From: Siphonodentalium dalli
Lineage: Eukaryota; Mollusca; Scaphopoda; Gadilida; Siphonodentaliidae
Direction: 5' to 3'
Assembly (NCBI GenBank): GCA_032622095.1
Contig: CP136069.1
Span: 204,274,690-204,338,689, forward strand
DNA length: 64,000 nucleotides
Made by a program: the position numbers and the translations under genes. The notes under the pieces were generated by a model that had not been told where the DNA came from, made no database searches, and was given only the letters and a program-made list of their open reading frames with translations. This document shows, piece by piece, positions 53,701-64,000 of the stretch; the first letter of the stretch is position 1; each line of letters opens with the position of its first letter.

Positions 53701-55045
53701 CTTCCGGACTTAGACCACCGATGCCCATATATTTGATGTTCCGAATAGTCGTTATAAGTAGAAATGTTGACACTGTGTTTTCAAATAATCCAGATTCGTA
53801 GCAATTTAATTTCTTTTTAATTAATTTCCAGATAGTCCCTCGTAATAAGTGGACATCGTGTTGGATCCTGCAGTAGATACTGCTTAGTTGGAACATTTCG
53901 GGCTGAACTGATTGTGGTAGTAGATTATTGGCAACATGTTTAATAGGTCTGTCATCGTTAGCTCACAACCGAAGTGTTGTTTCGGCTTTCCTCTGAGCAG
54001 AACTTAAATTTCGACAATTTTCGGTGGCCATTTTGGTAGCCATCTTAGCATTTTGAATCGTGATTGGCTACTCATACCCACAAAAAACATTGATTTCAAT
54101 CAATGATGTGTTTTGGTGCCGAATTGGCGTTTTGTCGAATGGGTTTTCGTGAATAACTACATATTTGCCATTTTCATTATTATTGGCGACCATGTTGGAC
54201 GCCATCTTGAATTCTGTATTTTCCCCAAAGCGGATTTTAGCGGATTTTGGATATGTTATACACGAGATTCTCCCGTGTCGAATGACAACAAAACCGTTTC
54301 TTTACCAATTCCTTCTGGGTCTAACCCTCTGACGACCATTCTAAATATCTGCCATTTTCCATATTTTGACCGCCATTTTGGCAGCCATTTTAAGACAAAG
54401 CGCCAATTTGGGTTTCATTGAATTGGAGTAATTATAGATAATGGTATGCCCAACTTACATTGTACAGTTCTGTCCATTTCTTGTTGATATACGACTGGAA
54501 TCCCAATGGCGATTTTTGTGGAATTTTATACCGCGTTCTGTAAAATCAAATTTTTGAGGGTGTATATGAGGCTGGGACCCCATTTATGGTATCTTTCATT
54601 GCTCCAATGATGAATTAACATGAATATGACTAATCAATGTCGCCAGTCTGAACCATTATCAAACAACAGGAATTGATCTTTAAGATGTTAGGCAAACATT
54701 TCAAATTTTCGAGTTTAGGCCACCATTTTGGCAGCCATCTGGGGCGAGGGGTTCCATTTTTTCTATAGATATGTGGCATAATACTTTACCTTCGCAAAAA
54801 TGTATACATTTGTATTAATATGGCAACATTTGTTCTCATTATGTCGAATTAATCTCAGTCAGAATCTCTTTTGACTAAAGGTGGCCATGTTGGACGCCAT
54901 CTTGGATCCTGGATTTTGCCCAAAGCGGATTTTGGATATGTTGTAGCAGAGATTCTCCCGCGTTGAATGACGCCGAGATCGCTTCTATACCAATTTCTTC
55001 TGGGTTGACCCCTTTTTTTGCGTACCACGACCACACTAGAGGGAC
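50778..55045. mobile_element. Large foldback-type element with long inverted ends (~4.3 kb)
   Basis: CTAGAGTAGTGTGGTCG at the left pairs with CGACCACACTAGAG at the right. Similarity continues inward over ~700 bp (GAAGAAATTGGTATAGAAGC; GCTTCTATACCAATTTCTTC). A third diverged copy of the same arm lies at 53,990-54,500. The arms carry repeated CAAGATGGC/GCCATCTTG motifs. The centre (51,900-53,900) is unrelated AT-rich DNA with no convincing transposase; a 136-codon plus-strand frame at 53,283 has no recognisable domain. Class unknown. Confidence 0.6.
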
Positions 55046-55303
55046 ACCAGAGAGACCATGTTCAGAATTAATAGCATAATATATACTGTTAAAAAATTAA
55101 ATTTACAGTGCTATCTAATAGGTGATTAGATGTTATTGTAAATAATGATTGTTTAGTTAATATTTCTCTGTTTATTTCACTGGCTACTTGTTACACACTG
55201 CGCGATCATTAATACGTGTACAGCAATGCCAGTCCTGCTGAAAATTTGTCATGTTTTTATGTCAATACAGCTTGTCAAATTTTCTATTCATTCTGTTGTA
55301 TGT

Positions 55304-55349
55304 TTAACCCTTTGAACCCGAGAGACCGGAATACCGGTCCAATACTTAT
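55304..55349. mobile_element. piggyBac-type left terminus TTAACCCTTTGAACCC
   Basis: Same 12-bp TIR as the element at 27,562. An inverted partner (GGGTTCAAAGGGTTAA) ends at 62,591, so the two may bound one 7.3-kb element loaded with later insertions. Confidence 0.4.
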
Positions 55350-57174
55350 TAGCTCAACTTTACTTTGTAAAGTTTGAGTTATTGCCATGGCTTTGTCGTC
55401 CGTCGTCCGTGTGTGCGTAAGGCGTCAACAATAGAGGCTACAGGTCGTACCTTTGATCGGATCATTATGAAATTTGTCATAGCTGTTGACATCAACATTT
55501 GTACCGGAATGATTCATTTTGGGGTCATTCGGGTAAAAAACATGGCCGCCAGCGGCCATCTTGGATTTCAAAATTGAATCCATTAGCACGGGCCACAGGT
55601 CGTACTGTTTGTCTGATCATCATGAAATTTGTCATGGATGATAATATTGACATGTAGATGAGAACGAGTAATTTTGGGGTCATTCGGCCAAAACACATGG
55701 CCACCAGCAGCCATCTTGGATTTTACTCTTTGTATGACTAAATTCTTTTGCACGGGCTGCAGGTCGTACCTTTAGTATGATCATCATAAAATTTGTCATG
55801 GATGTTAACAAGGACATGTAGATGGGAACGAGTCATTTTGGGGTCATTCGGCCAAAAAACATGGTCGCCAGCAGCCGTCTTGGATTTTACTCTTTGTATG
55901 ACTAAATCCTTTAGCACGGGCTACAGGTTTTACCTTTAGTCTGATCATCATGAAATTTGTCATGGCTGTTGAAATAGGAATGTAAATGGGGACGAGTCAT
56001 TTTGGGGTCATTCGGACAAAAAACATGGCCACCAGCGGCCATCTTGGATTTCAAAATTTAATCCATTAGCACGGGCCACAGGTCGTACTGTTCATCTGAT
56101 CATCATGAAATTTGTCATGAAATTTGTCATGGATGATAATATTGACATGTAGATGAGAACGAGTAATTTTGGGGTCATTCGGCCAAAAAACATGGCCGCC
56201 AGCAGCCATCTTGGATTTTACTCTTTGTATGACTAAATTCTTTAGCACGGGCTACAGGTCGTACCTTTTGTCTGATCATCATAAAATTTGTCATGGATGT
56301 TAACAAGGACACGTAGATGGGAACGAGTAATTTTGGGGTCATTCGGCCAAACAACATGGTCGCCAGCAGCCGTCTTGGATTTTACTCTTTGTATGACTAA
56401 ATCCTTTAGCACGGGCTACAGGTTTTACCTTTAGTCTGATCATCATAAAAATTTTCATGAATGTTAATAATGACATGTAGATGGGAACGAGTCATTTTAG
56501 GGTTATTTGGCCAAAAAACATGGCCACCAGCAGCCATCTTGGATTTTACTCTTTGTATGACTAAATCCTTCAGCACGAGCTACAGGTCGTACCTTTAGTC
56601 TGATCATCATGAAATTTGTCATGGCTGTTGAAATTGGAATGTAGATGGGGACGAGTCATTTTGGGGTCATTCGGACAAAAAACATGGCCGCCAGCGGTCA
56701 TCTTGGATTTCAAAATTTAATCCATTAGCACGGGCCACAGGTCATACTGTTCATCTGATCATCATGAAATTTGTCATGGATGTTAATATTAACATGTAGA
56801 TGAGAACGAGTAATTTTGGGGTCATTCGGCCAAAAAACATGGCCGCCAGCAGCCATCTTGGATTTTACTCTTTGTATGACTAAATTCTTTAGCACGGGCT
56901 ACAGGTCGTACCTTTAGTCTGATCATCATAAAATTTGTCTTGGATGTTAACAATGCCATGTAGATGGGAACGACTCATTTTGGGGTCATTCGGCCAAAAA
57001 ACATGGCCGCCAGCAGCCATCTTGGATTTTACTCTTTGTATGACTAAATCCTTTAGCACGGGCTACAGGTCGTATTAGACATTCAACTTTCCACATTCCT
57101 AATCGCTCCATTGACTGTAATTCATTAAATTATTCCCTTTCCAAGTTGAGCTACAGTGTCATTGACACTTTCAT
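55350..57174. mobile_element. Pearl/HINE-like element, second copy (~10 core repeats)
   Basis: Same head (TTAGCTCAACTTTACTTTG), (CCGTCGT) tract, ~160-bp units and 3' end (AAGTTGAGCTACAG, hairpin GTGTCATTGACAC, CTTTCAT) as 41,655-45,039. Flanks read TTAT/ATTCC. About half the core-repeat number of the first copy. Confidence 0.75.
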
Positions 57175-58789
57175 ATTCCTATATCCCGGGAGACCGGAAT
57201 ACTGGTCCGGAAATCAGACGGTATTTGACACGAAATTACAGCTCAATAAACGCACCTATCAACTAGAGGTGTACTTCTACTTTGCGCACATGTTTACCGA
57301 TGTGACTTTGATAGACAACCTGGTGACAGAGGTTCTGTTTCTTCGCACATGCGCAGAGGCCTATTTTGAGAAAAAATCGTTTTTTTATCGCCCTAAAAGG
57401 GGAAGTATCTCGGTAGAAATTTCTCAATCAAAGCCCAAATTAACTAGAATTGTGCTTCTACTTTGCGCAAATGAGTATCATTCATGTTCATAGCTTTGAC
57501 TTTAGCAGCCAAATTGGAAACGGGGGTCTGTTTCTTTGCGCATGCACACAGGTGCATTTAGAGAAATGCATTTTATCGTAGTAGTCCAGGAGATCGACCC
57601 CAAGAAATAACAAATGTTGCTCATTTTGACGGACAAGTGCTATCCAGTCTAATTTTGTAGTAAAATATATGTAGATTACAAAAATCCATGATAGCAGTGG
57701 TGAATTTGTAGCTTAATTGGCGAAAAACATGTTTTTATTGACCTACCCGACGACCGAAAATAGAAGAATTTTCCGGCGACGTCATAGTACTACTAGTATT
57801 CCGGGAGCTAAAATTGGTACCCTTGACCCCTTGGGACTTAACTTCTCCCCACTCATTTTGTTCCTTATTATGTCCTTCAACTTTTAAGCAATGTTAACAA
57901 GAAAAAAAAGTGGCCATATAGACTCCAGACAAAATGGCGTCCATCATGGCCGCTGTTTTCCAGACCAGACTCCAAGTCAGTTTTATGCAAATTATAGCGG
58001 TAAAAAACTTGTAAAATGTATACAAATGTATATATTTTCGTGAAGGTAAGACATAATGTCACTTTTTTGGGGCAAAATTGAAACTCACCATCCAAGATGG
58101 CCGCCGGAAGTTGAAAATATTACTTTTTTTTACAAATATCTTCTAGATCGATTCATGCTGTTTTGGAACTTGTTGAGTAATGTGACTTTATTTTGTATTT
58201 TGTATATTAACTGATCATTGGGGCAATTCAATATGCACTTTTTGTGGTCCTAACCCCTTCCGTTCCCTCAAAAATACGAATTTACAGAATGCGGTATAAA
58301 ATTTCACACAAAAAAATCACAATTGGGATCTAGTCATATTTTAACAAGAAATGAACATAACTTTTTAATGTAAGTGATGCATATGATTACCTATGAATAT
58401 TCCAACTCAATGGACCCAAAATTCTTACTTTGGCTCATAACGGCTGCCAAAATGGCCGCCAAAATATGGAAAATGGTAAATATTACCCCAGCATGTCCTG
58501 CAATCGATTACAAGTTGTGGATGATGTACAAAATTGGCTATTCTGCCTTCTATACATTGAATACTAACATGTCTGATGTACCATGGTTAATTGTTACTAT
58601 TGTCACCACTAACATCACCAAAAATATTGGACTTTTCTCTCAAAAACTTGACTTAAATATCGGCAAAAATTTACTTTTCATGTTTGGACTATTTTTTCAA
58701 TTCAAATGTAACTATCTTTGGGTTGAAAGGTGTTTATTGTTTTGGTCTATCTTAAATGTGTCACCCTGCGGTATTTATAGACCAAATTG

Positions 58790-60350
58790 TTCGCCCGATT
58801 TTGACAACTGTATACTCTCATTAAGTAGACATGGATAAACTTTTTATATGCAGCCTGTGTCAGGGAGGACGCAGTTATATAGGAGTGGGTGTAATATAGG
58901 GTGTCATGTTGACGTATTTCTCGATGGGTTAATATATAATGCTAATTATGGTCTGAAATGACTAATATCGAGATTTCTGGTGACCATTCAACGTTTGATA
59001 CCATTTGATGTCCCGATGGGGTATATTCTTGGAGTTCTGACATGTCACGAAGCTTCGGTACATGTCACGAAGCTTCAGTACATAGGATAAAAAACCGCCA
59101 CAGATTTGGGGTTAATGATGCAAGGTCACATTTTTTTGCCAGATTTCGACAGAACTATATACTTTCATTAAGTAGACATGGATAAACGTCTTGTATGTAG
59201 CACTGTGTCAGGGCTGAAGCAGTTATATAGGGTGGGTGTAATATAGTGTGTCATTTTGACATAATTACACCATGGATTAATATATATTTCTATGATAGTT
59301 ACAATCTGAAATGACTGATATCGAAGTTTATGTTGACCATTCAACGTTTGATGCCATTTGACGTTACGTGTCACGAAGCTTCGGTAAATTGGATGAAAAA
59401 TCGCCACAGATTTGGGGTTAACGATGCGAGGTCACATATTTTGACGGAACTGTATAGTCTCATTAAGTAGACATCGATAATCTTCTTACATGTAGCCCTG
59501 TGTCAGAGAGGGAGCAGTTATATAGGGGTGGGTGTAATATAGTGTGTCATTATGGGTTAATATCGATGCTAATTATGATCTGAAATTATTAAAGATGGAT
59601 TATCTCTTTAAATAACAAATTTTAAATAGTTGTGTGGGTATAAAATAATAGACATGAACCGAAGACCCCTGTCCGGAAAAGCTTCTATCAATTAATATTG
59701 ATTTTATTGATTATACTAAATCGGGATAGTTTATGTGTCTATTTTTAGAATAGACCATTCGGATGATACCATATTGCGATATAGAGCACTGGGCTGCTCC
59801 TATGGCTACGCACCGAAAATTAAATGTCCCAGATTGATTGTTTGTATTGTTTTGTTCCACAGATATAAGCGACAATGAGTATAATTAACGTTTATTTGTG
59901 ACAAAAATTGTACAATAAAATTTCTGGTCTCTGTTAACAGTAACCACTATTGTTCGTTAGCTGAACAAACACACCTTTTTAGACTAGAAAATATTCGAAA
60001 TAAAATTAATATTAATCGATAGAAGCATTTCCGGACAGGAGTCTTCGATTCAAATCTAATATTTGATACCCCGGTAACTATATAATACATGTTTACAAAG
60101 AGATAATCCACCTTTAATATCCGGGTTTCTGGTCACCATTCAACGTTTGTTATCGGTGCCATATGATGTCCTGTGGTGGTATATTCCTGCAGTTCTGACA
60201 CGTCACGAAGCTTCGGTACATGGCACGAAGCTTCGGTACATTGGATGAAAAACCGCCACAGGTTTGGGTTTAAGAATACATTGTCATTTTTTTTGCCACA
60301 GCGCTGGGGGATAAGTACCCAAGGCCACATGATTCTTCTTATTTCGATAT
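58790..60350. repeat. ~290-bp tandem repeat (about 3.5 copies), interrupted
   Basis: Units share CTCATTAAGTAGACATGGAT, TGTGTCAGGG, GACCATTCAACGTTTGAT and CACGAAGCTTCGGTA. The array is split by the TTAA MITE at 59,589-60,117; unit sequence resumes on the other side (CTGAAATTATTAA then TATCCGGGTTTCTGG). Confidence 0.7.
59589..60117. mobile_element. TTAA-flanked MITE inserted in the 290-bp repeat
   Basis: TTAA at each end. AGATGGATTATCTCTTT at the left is inverted as AAAGAGATAATCCACCT at the right, and inner arms (CCTGTCCGGAAAAGCTTCTATC; GATAGAAGCATTTCCGGACAGG) extend the pairing. Confidence 0.75.
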
Positions 60351-60628
60351 TACTGTATACTGTTATTAATAACGATACACCTTGATTAACTTCATGTTGA
60401 ATGAAGCAGTCACAGTATAATTTTCTATTATTGAACATTTAACTTGAATGTTACGAATAATCGGTACATTCGTGTTTTTGTTTCGACGCCGACTATGCAT
60501 ACATCTGATTTAAATATAGTAATATATGAATAATAATTAATGTACCGAAGCTTCGTATCTATAGGTTACAAACACCTAATTATTTTCCATAGATGACAGT
60601 GTTAACTAAAAGTCCCTCCGGCCATGGG

Positions 60629-61007
60629 TTAACCCTTTACCCAACAAACCGGCCAAAACCAGCCAAATAAAGCTTCAACAGCCTAAAATATCTTCGGTCT
60701 GTCTCAATAGAACCATACAAATATGGATATCATTGGAACCGGCTCCTTGACCACATTGTGATAGTTACAGTTAGCCCTGTGCCAATGCATTCTCTTATAT
60801 ATGCGAGTCGCCTCGCATATATAAGAGAATGCATTGGCCTAAACAAAATCTTTTTTTTACCATTTTTTCTTACATTCTTTAACAATTTTATAATTTTTAA
60901 TGTGTTAAGCCAATGCATTCTCTTATATATGCGAGGCGACCTATGGTCGACTCGCATATATAAGAGAATGCATTGGCACAGGGCCCTTCTGTTGGTTAAA
61001 GGGTTAA
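60629..61007. mobile_element. Family B1 TTAA MITE, full length
   Basis: TTAACCCTTTACCCAACAAA left; CTGTTGGTTAAAGGGTTAA right. Two internal AATGCATTCTCTTATATATG hairpins; the first lacks the central GACCATAGGTC. Confidence 0.8.
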
Positions 61008-62220
61008 GCCTATTTGAACTTCAAGTGGTCAATTTTTCCTTAGAACGTCATCCGTTGCACCAGTATGTGACAACAAAAGCGCCCTTTTCGGTATTTTTTT
61101 TCAAACGATAATCTTGCATTTCTACAACTACCCCATTTACTGCACATAAATCAGCAGCATAAAAATATCCAGACCCCTTCCATATTTCCCTCAATGATAA
61201 TCAACCAATCAGCAGCCAGATTTTTTTGTTATGCTGACTCGAGTTTCCCTACACAAATTCAAGAAGCGTAACTCTATATTACTAGTTGCTTGTAACATAT
61301 TGTAAAGAAAATCGAACTTTTATCGTGTAAACCACGCCAATTTTACAAAAACAGCTTTACTGTGATACAATAGAAATATAGGAGTCATTGGACATCCTAT
61401 TATCTCCAAGTGGTCCTTTAACCCACATACCCCGTTTTAAAATTTATATGGGTAAGAAATAACACCGATACTCTATTCCTGATAACTCTGAAGCACAGTT
61501 TAGTAGAAAGATACTAATCGTGTCTCATGTCATGCTTGTCATATACATATATACTGCACAGTGTCGCATGCCCCATGTCCATCCACTCTATAATGGGAAT
61601 ATTATGACCACAAATGTGATCACACCCAAAATTCAGGGTTTTTCATCATAATTTAATTTGTCAAATCCGACTCGCGTCCATAACGCACATGATAGAAAGG
61701 CATATGTATAAGTTTTGAAAACTAGTTACGTATATCTACCATACGCCTTAAGAAATTTATCTAATTTTGAACATTACAATGTTTAATTGGATTTGAATTA
61801 GACCCCCCTCAACTTAGAAAACAAGTAGAAACCTTCTTAAATCCATTTAAAAACATTTTAGAAGAAAAGTTGTAAATTATTTAACACCATTAAAATAATT
61901 AATGGCGAATTTAACCATTAAAATCATATTAAGATGAAATGGTTGCAATTTGGACGATTTTGCATATAAAAAGTTTTTAAATGGTAAAAAAAAATGAAAT
62001 TCTTCAATTTTTTTTAGCACGATTAGTTATTTAACATTATTAACACAATTACTATTCAACTTAATCACCAAAATCATACTAAAATGAAATGGTTACAAAT
62101 TGAATTTTTTGTTTTTAAATTTGGGCTAAAAACGTAGAAAAATGCCCAAAAAATCTCAAAAACCAAAGAAGGCTACAAATTTGTTCTTGCTATCATAATT
62201 TTTTTTCATTACCATACCTA
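61008..62220. other. AT-rich interior, no feature recognised
   Basis: Part of the 57,578-62,293 element. Repeated TTTAACCATTAAAATCATA-like phrases near 61,890-62,090 suggest weak internal duplication. Confidence 0.4.
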
Positions 62221-62587
62221 AAACATCAAAAATAACATGGTCGCAGCTTGTCCGTCAATATGAGCAACATTACCTCCCGATCTCCTGGACTATAGGCAAA
62301 GGATAAGAATTTCATTATAAATATATAGCGCGACCAAAGGAAGCCGCATTATAATATACATGTATATTGGAAGTGGAATCGACTGTCTCATTGAAATTAA
62401 TACTGTGTGACATATTTCATCACAAACTAGTTCAGTTAGCATAGTATATTGCCATTTAGTCGAGCATGTATACATGTATATACGTCCCAGTTAAGAGCAT
62501 TATGAGTTACGTCGTGGGAAACACTATATAACGTCAGGCGCCTCGGGTTGGGGCCATTTAACATTCAGGACGTCAGGGTTCAAAGGG

Positions 62588-62987
62588 TTAACCCTTTACC
62601 CAACAGAACGGCCCTGTGCCAATGCATTCTCTTATATATGCGAGTCGACCATAGGTCGCCTCGCATATATAAGAGAATGCATTGGCTTAACACATTAAAA
62701 ATTATAAAATTGTTAAAGAATGTAAGAAAAAATGGTAAAAAGTGTTAAAAAAAGATTTTTTTTAGGCCAATGCATTCTCTTATATATGCGAGGCGACCTA
62801 TGGTCGACTCGCATATATAAGAGAATGCATTGGCACAGGGCATAACTGTAACCATCACAATGTGGTCAAGGAGCCGGTTCCAATGATATCCATATTTGTA
62901 TGGTTCTATTGAGACAGAACGAAGATATTTTAGGCTGTTGAAGCTTTATTTGGCCGGTTTTGGCCGGTTTGTTGGGTAAAGGGTTAA
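62588..62987. mobile_element. Family B1 TTAA MITE, full length, abutting another TTAA terminus
   Basis: TTAACCCTTTACCCAACAGA left and TTGTTGGGTAAAGGGTTAA right, with both hairpins. Its left TTAA is shared with the preceding GGGTTCAAAGGG terminus, so it probably inserted into the target site of the older element. Confidence 0.8.
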
Positions 62988-63098
62988 GGGGGACTGTACA
63001 CTAAATCTGGCTATTTATGGGACCATCTTCTTTTATACTCAACAGATAATATGCAACAAATGAATGAATTTGAGCCATGGATTAGTGCAAAATACACT

Positions 63099-63315
63099 TA
63101 CAGTAATGCTCTAATTAATCGACCTCTTAACCAAAGCAGAATTATGGGTAACTTTTCAGGATTTAGTCGGAAATATGGCTTGTTGCCATTCATCGGAAAG
63201 CTCTCCCCGAGAGCTTTCCGATGAATGGCAACAAGCCATATTTCCGACTAAATCCTGAAAAGTTACCCATAATTCTGCTTTGGTTAAGAGGTCGATTAAT
63301 TAGAGCATTACTGTA
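63099..63315. mobile_element. Tc1/mariner-like palindromic MITE (family C), best-preserved copy
   Basis: TA-CAGTAATGCTCTAATTAATC left and the exact complement right. Almost the entire 217 bp pairs with itself around GAAAGCTCTCCCCGAGAGCTTTC. Confidence 0.85.
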
Positions 63316-63662
63316 TGTGCACTATGAACGATGCCAACAGCATGGTAATTAAAACTAAATGAGTTTATAATTACCATTTTACAATGTTACAAGTTACACA
63401 TACATGTGGCTAAACCTAGCTAATAAGATGTTTCAATGGACGTCAATGTCCAGGATTAGGCTTGACTGCCACAAGCATGTAGAATGAATACAGAACACAA
63501 CTGATCTCATATCTTTTATCAAACTATTTTCGGACAGCGCGTAGTCACATTTCTCTACAGTCATTGGTTCTCGTCAAATATATCGTTCCAATTGTGTTTT
63601 GTCTATTTTGCATACACAGCAACGATAAAGTAATTTATTTATTACTATATATTATTCAACAT

Positions 63663-64000
63663 CAAGCCTTGAAATAGTGTGTCTGTCATTTGCAGAATGA
63701 GGTTCCCAGAAGGTGAATTTAGTGACTTTACCCCACACAGCAGGTTAGCATCACTAAATTCACCCTCTGGGGACCTCATTCTGCTTAGGTCTCATCATCT
63801 GGGAAGTGTCATTAATGACAAATTAACATTGTTTTTCTTTACTTTTTCCATTCTGTTCAGTTTGTAGATAAAATGCATAATTGAGGTGACCAATATCAAC
63901 TAGGAAACTTCAATCTGATCCTAGTTCTCCCATAGCAGTTGAGGCCTAAGCAGAATGAGGTTCCCAGTGGGTGAATCTGCCAATCTGGTGATGATATCCC
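63663..64000. mobile_element. Family A element, runs off the window
   Basis: Begins CAAGCCTTGAAATAGTGTGT. The first hairpin is complete, then the TAAAATGCATAATTGAGGTG spacer and the start of the second hairpin at the right edge. Confidence 0.75.

Larger units (their letters stand above)
57578..62293. mobile_element. Large inverted-end element (~4.7 kb) hosting nested MITEs
   Basis: TAGTCCAGGAGATCG and TTGCTCATTTTGACGGACAAG near the left end return as CTTGTCCGTCAATATGAGCAA and CGATCTCCTGGACTA at the right. Its left part (57,880-58,480) is related to the arms of the 50,778 element (CCAAGATGGCCGCC, AGAATGCGGTATAAAATTTC). No transposase frame recognised. Confidence 0.55.

Overview
This window reads as repeat-rich nuclear DNA of a eukaryote, most likely a marine invertebrate and probably a bivalve mollusc. 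There is no bacterial-style gene packing. Possible host coding sequence is limited to a few short, splice-bounded exons, and the rest is AT-rich DNA crowded with nested transposons. Elements with a (CCGT)n-rich head followed by ~160-bp core repeats resemble the 'pearl'/Helentron-derived elements known from bivalves. The taxon is an inference from repeat style only; no rRNA, tRNA or named housekeeping gene was recognised.

Positions 1-11,440 hold an almost complete Ty3/gypsy-type LTR retrotransposon on the minus strand. It runs from a candidate 5' LTR (about 11,065-11,438) through gag (7,255-10,701) and pol (3,056-~7,288) into a third ORF (3,025 to beyond base 1). Four things stand out. Gag begins with a ComEA-like helix-hairpin-helix. 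A TTTAAAA slippery heptamer sits in the correct phase where gag and pol overlap in the -1 frame. The integrase ends in a PHD finger. The third ORF (>1,008 codons) joins a zinc-finger-like Cys/His motif to a TatD-family metal-dependent nuclease domain whose predicted metal ligands are all present. A splice donor consensus in the LTR and a branch/pyrimidine-tract/acceptor just before the third ORF suggest an env-like spliced mRNA. This is the strongest candidate for an undescribed system here.

From 11,440 to 24,300 the window holds non-autonomous DNA transposons: an hAT-like element with an 8-bp target duplication, TTAA-flanked (piggyBac-like) MITEs, a Mutator-like element with ~105-bp inverted repeats and a 9-bp duplication, and a probable Penelope-like element 5' part (177-bp inverted repeats plus a 266-codon ORF). 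A recurring family of nested palindromes, called family A below, appears here and throughout the window.

Candidate host coding pieces are a CUB-like exon (24,351-24,607, +), a short first coding exon (25,394-25,453, -), a decayed THAP-domain fragment (34,356-34,560, +) and a terminal exon for a proline-rich tail with two PPxY motifs (48,805-49,097, +). The rest of 25,500-39,800 is intron-like or intergenic sequence with tandem-repeat elements and MITEs.

Positions 39,877-46,703 hold a 36-bp satellite split by a 3.4-kb pearl/HINE-like element. The two satellite halves join in register with no target duplication. From 46,700 to the end lie more satellites, a non-autonomous Helitron with a clear 3' hairpin and CTAG end (49,870-50,495), two large (4-5 kb) elements with long inverted ends, a second pearl-like copy, and many nested TTAA and TA MITEs.
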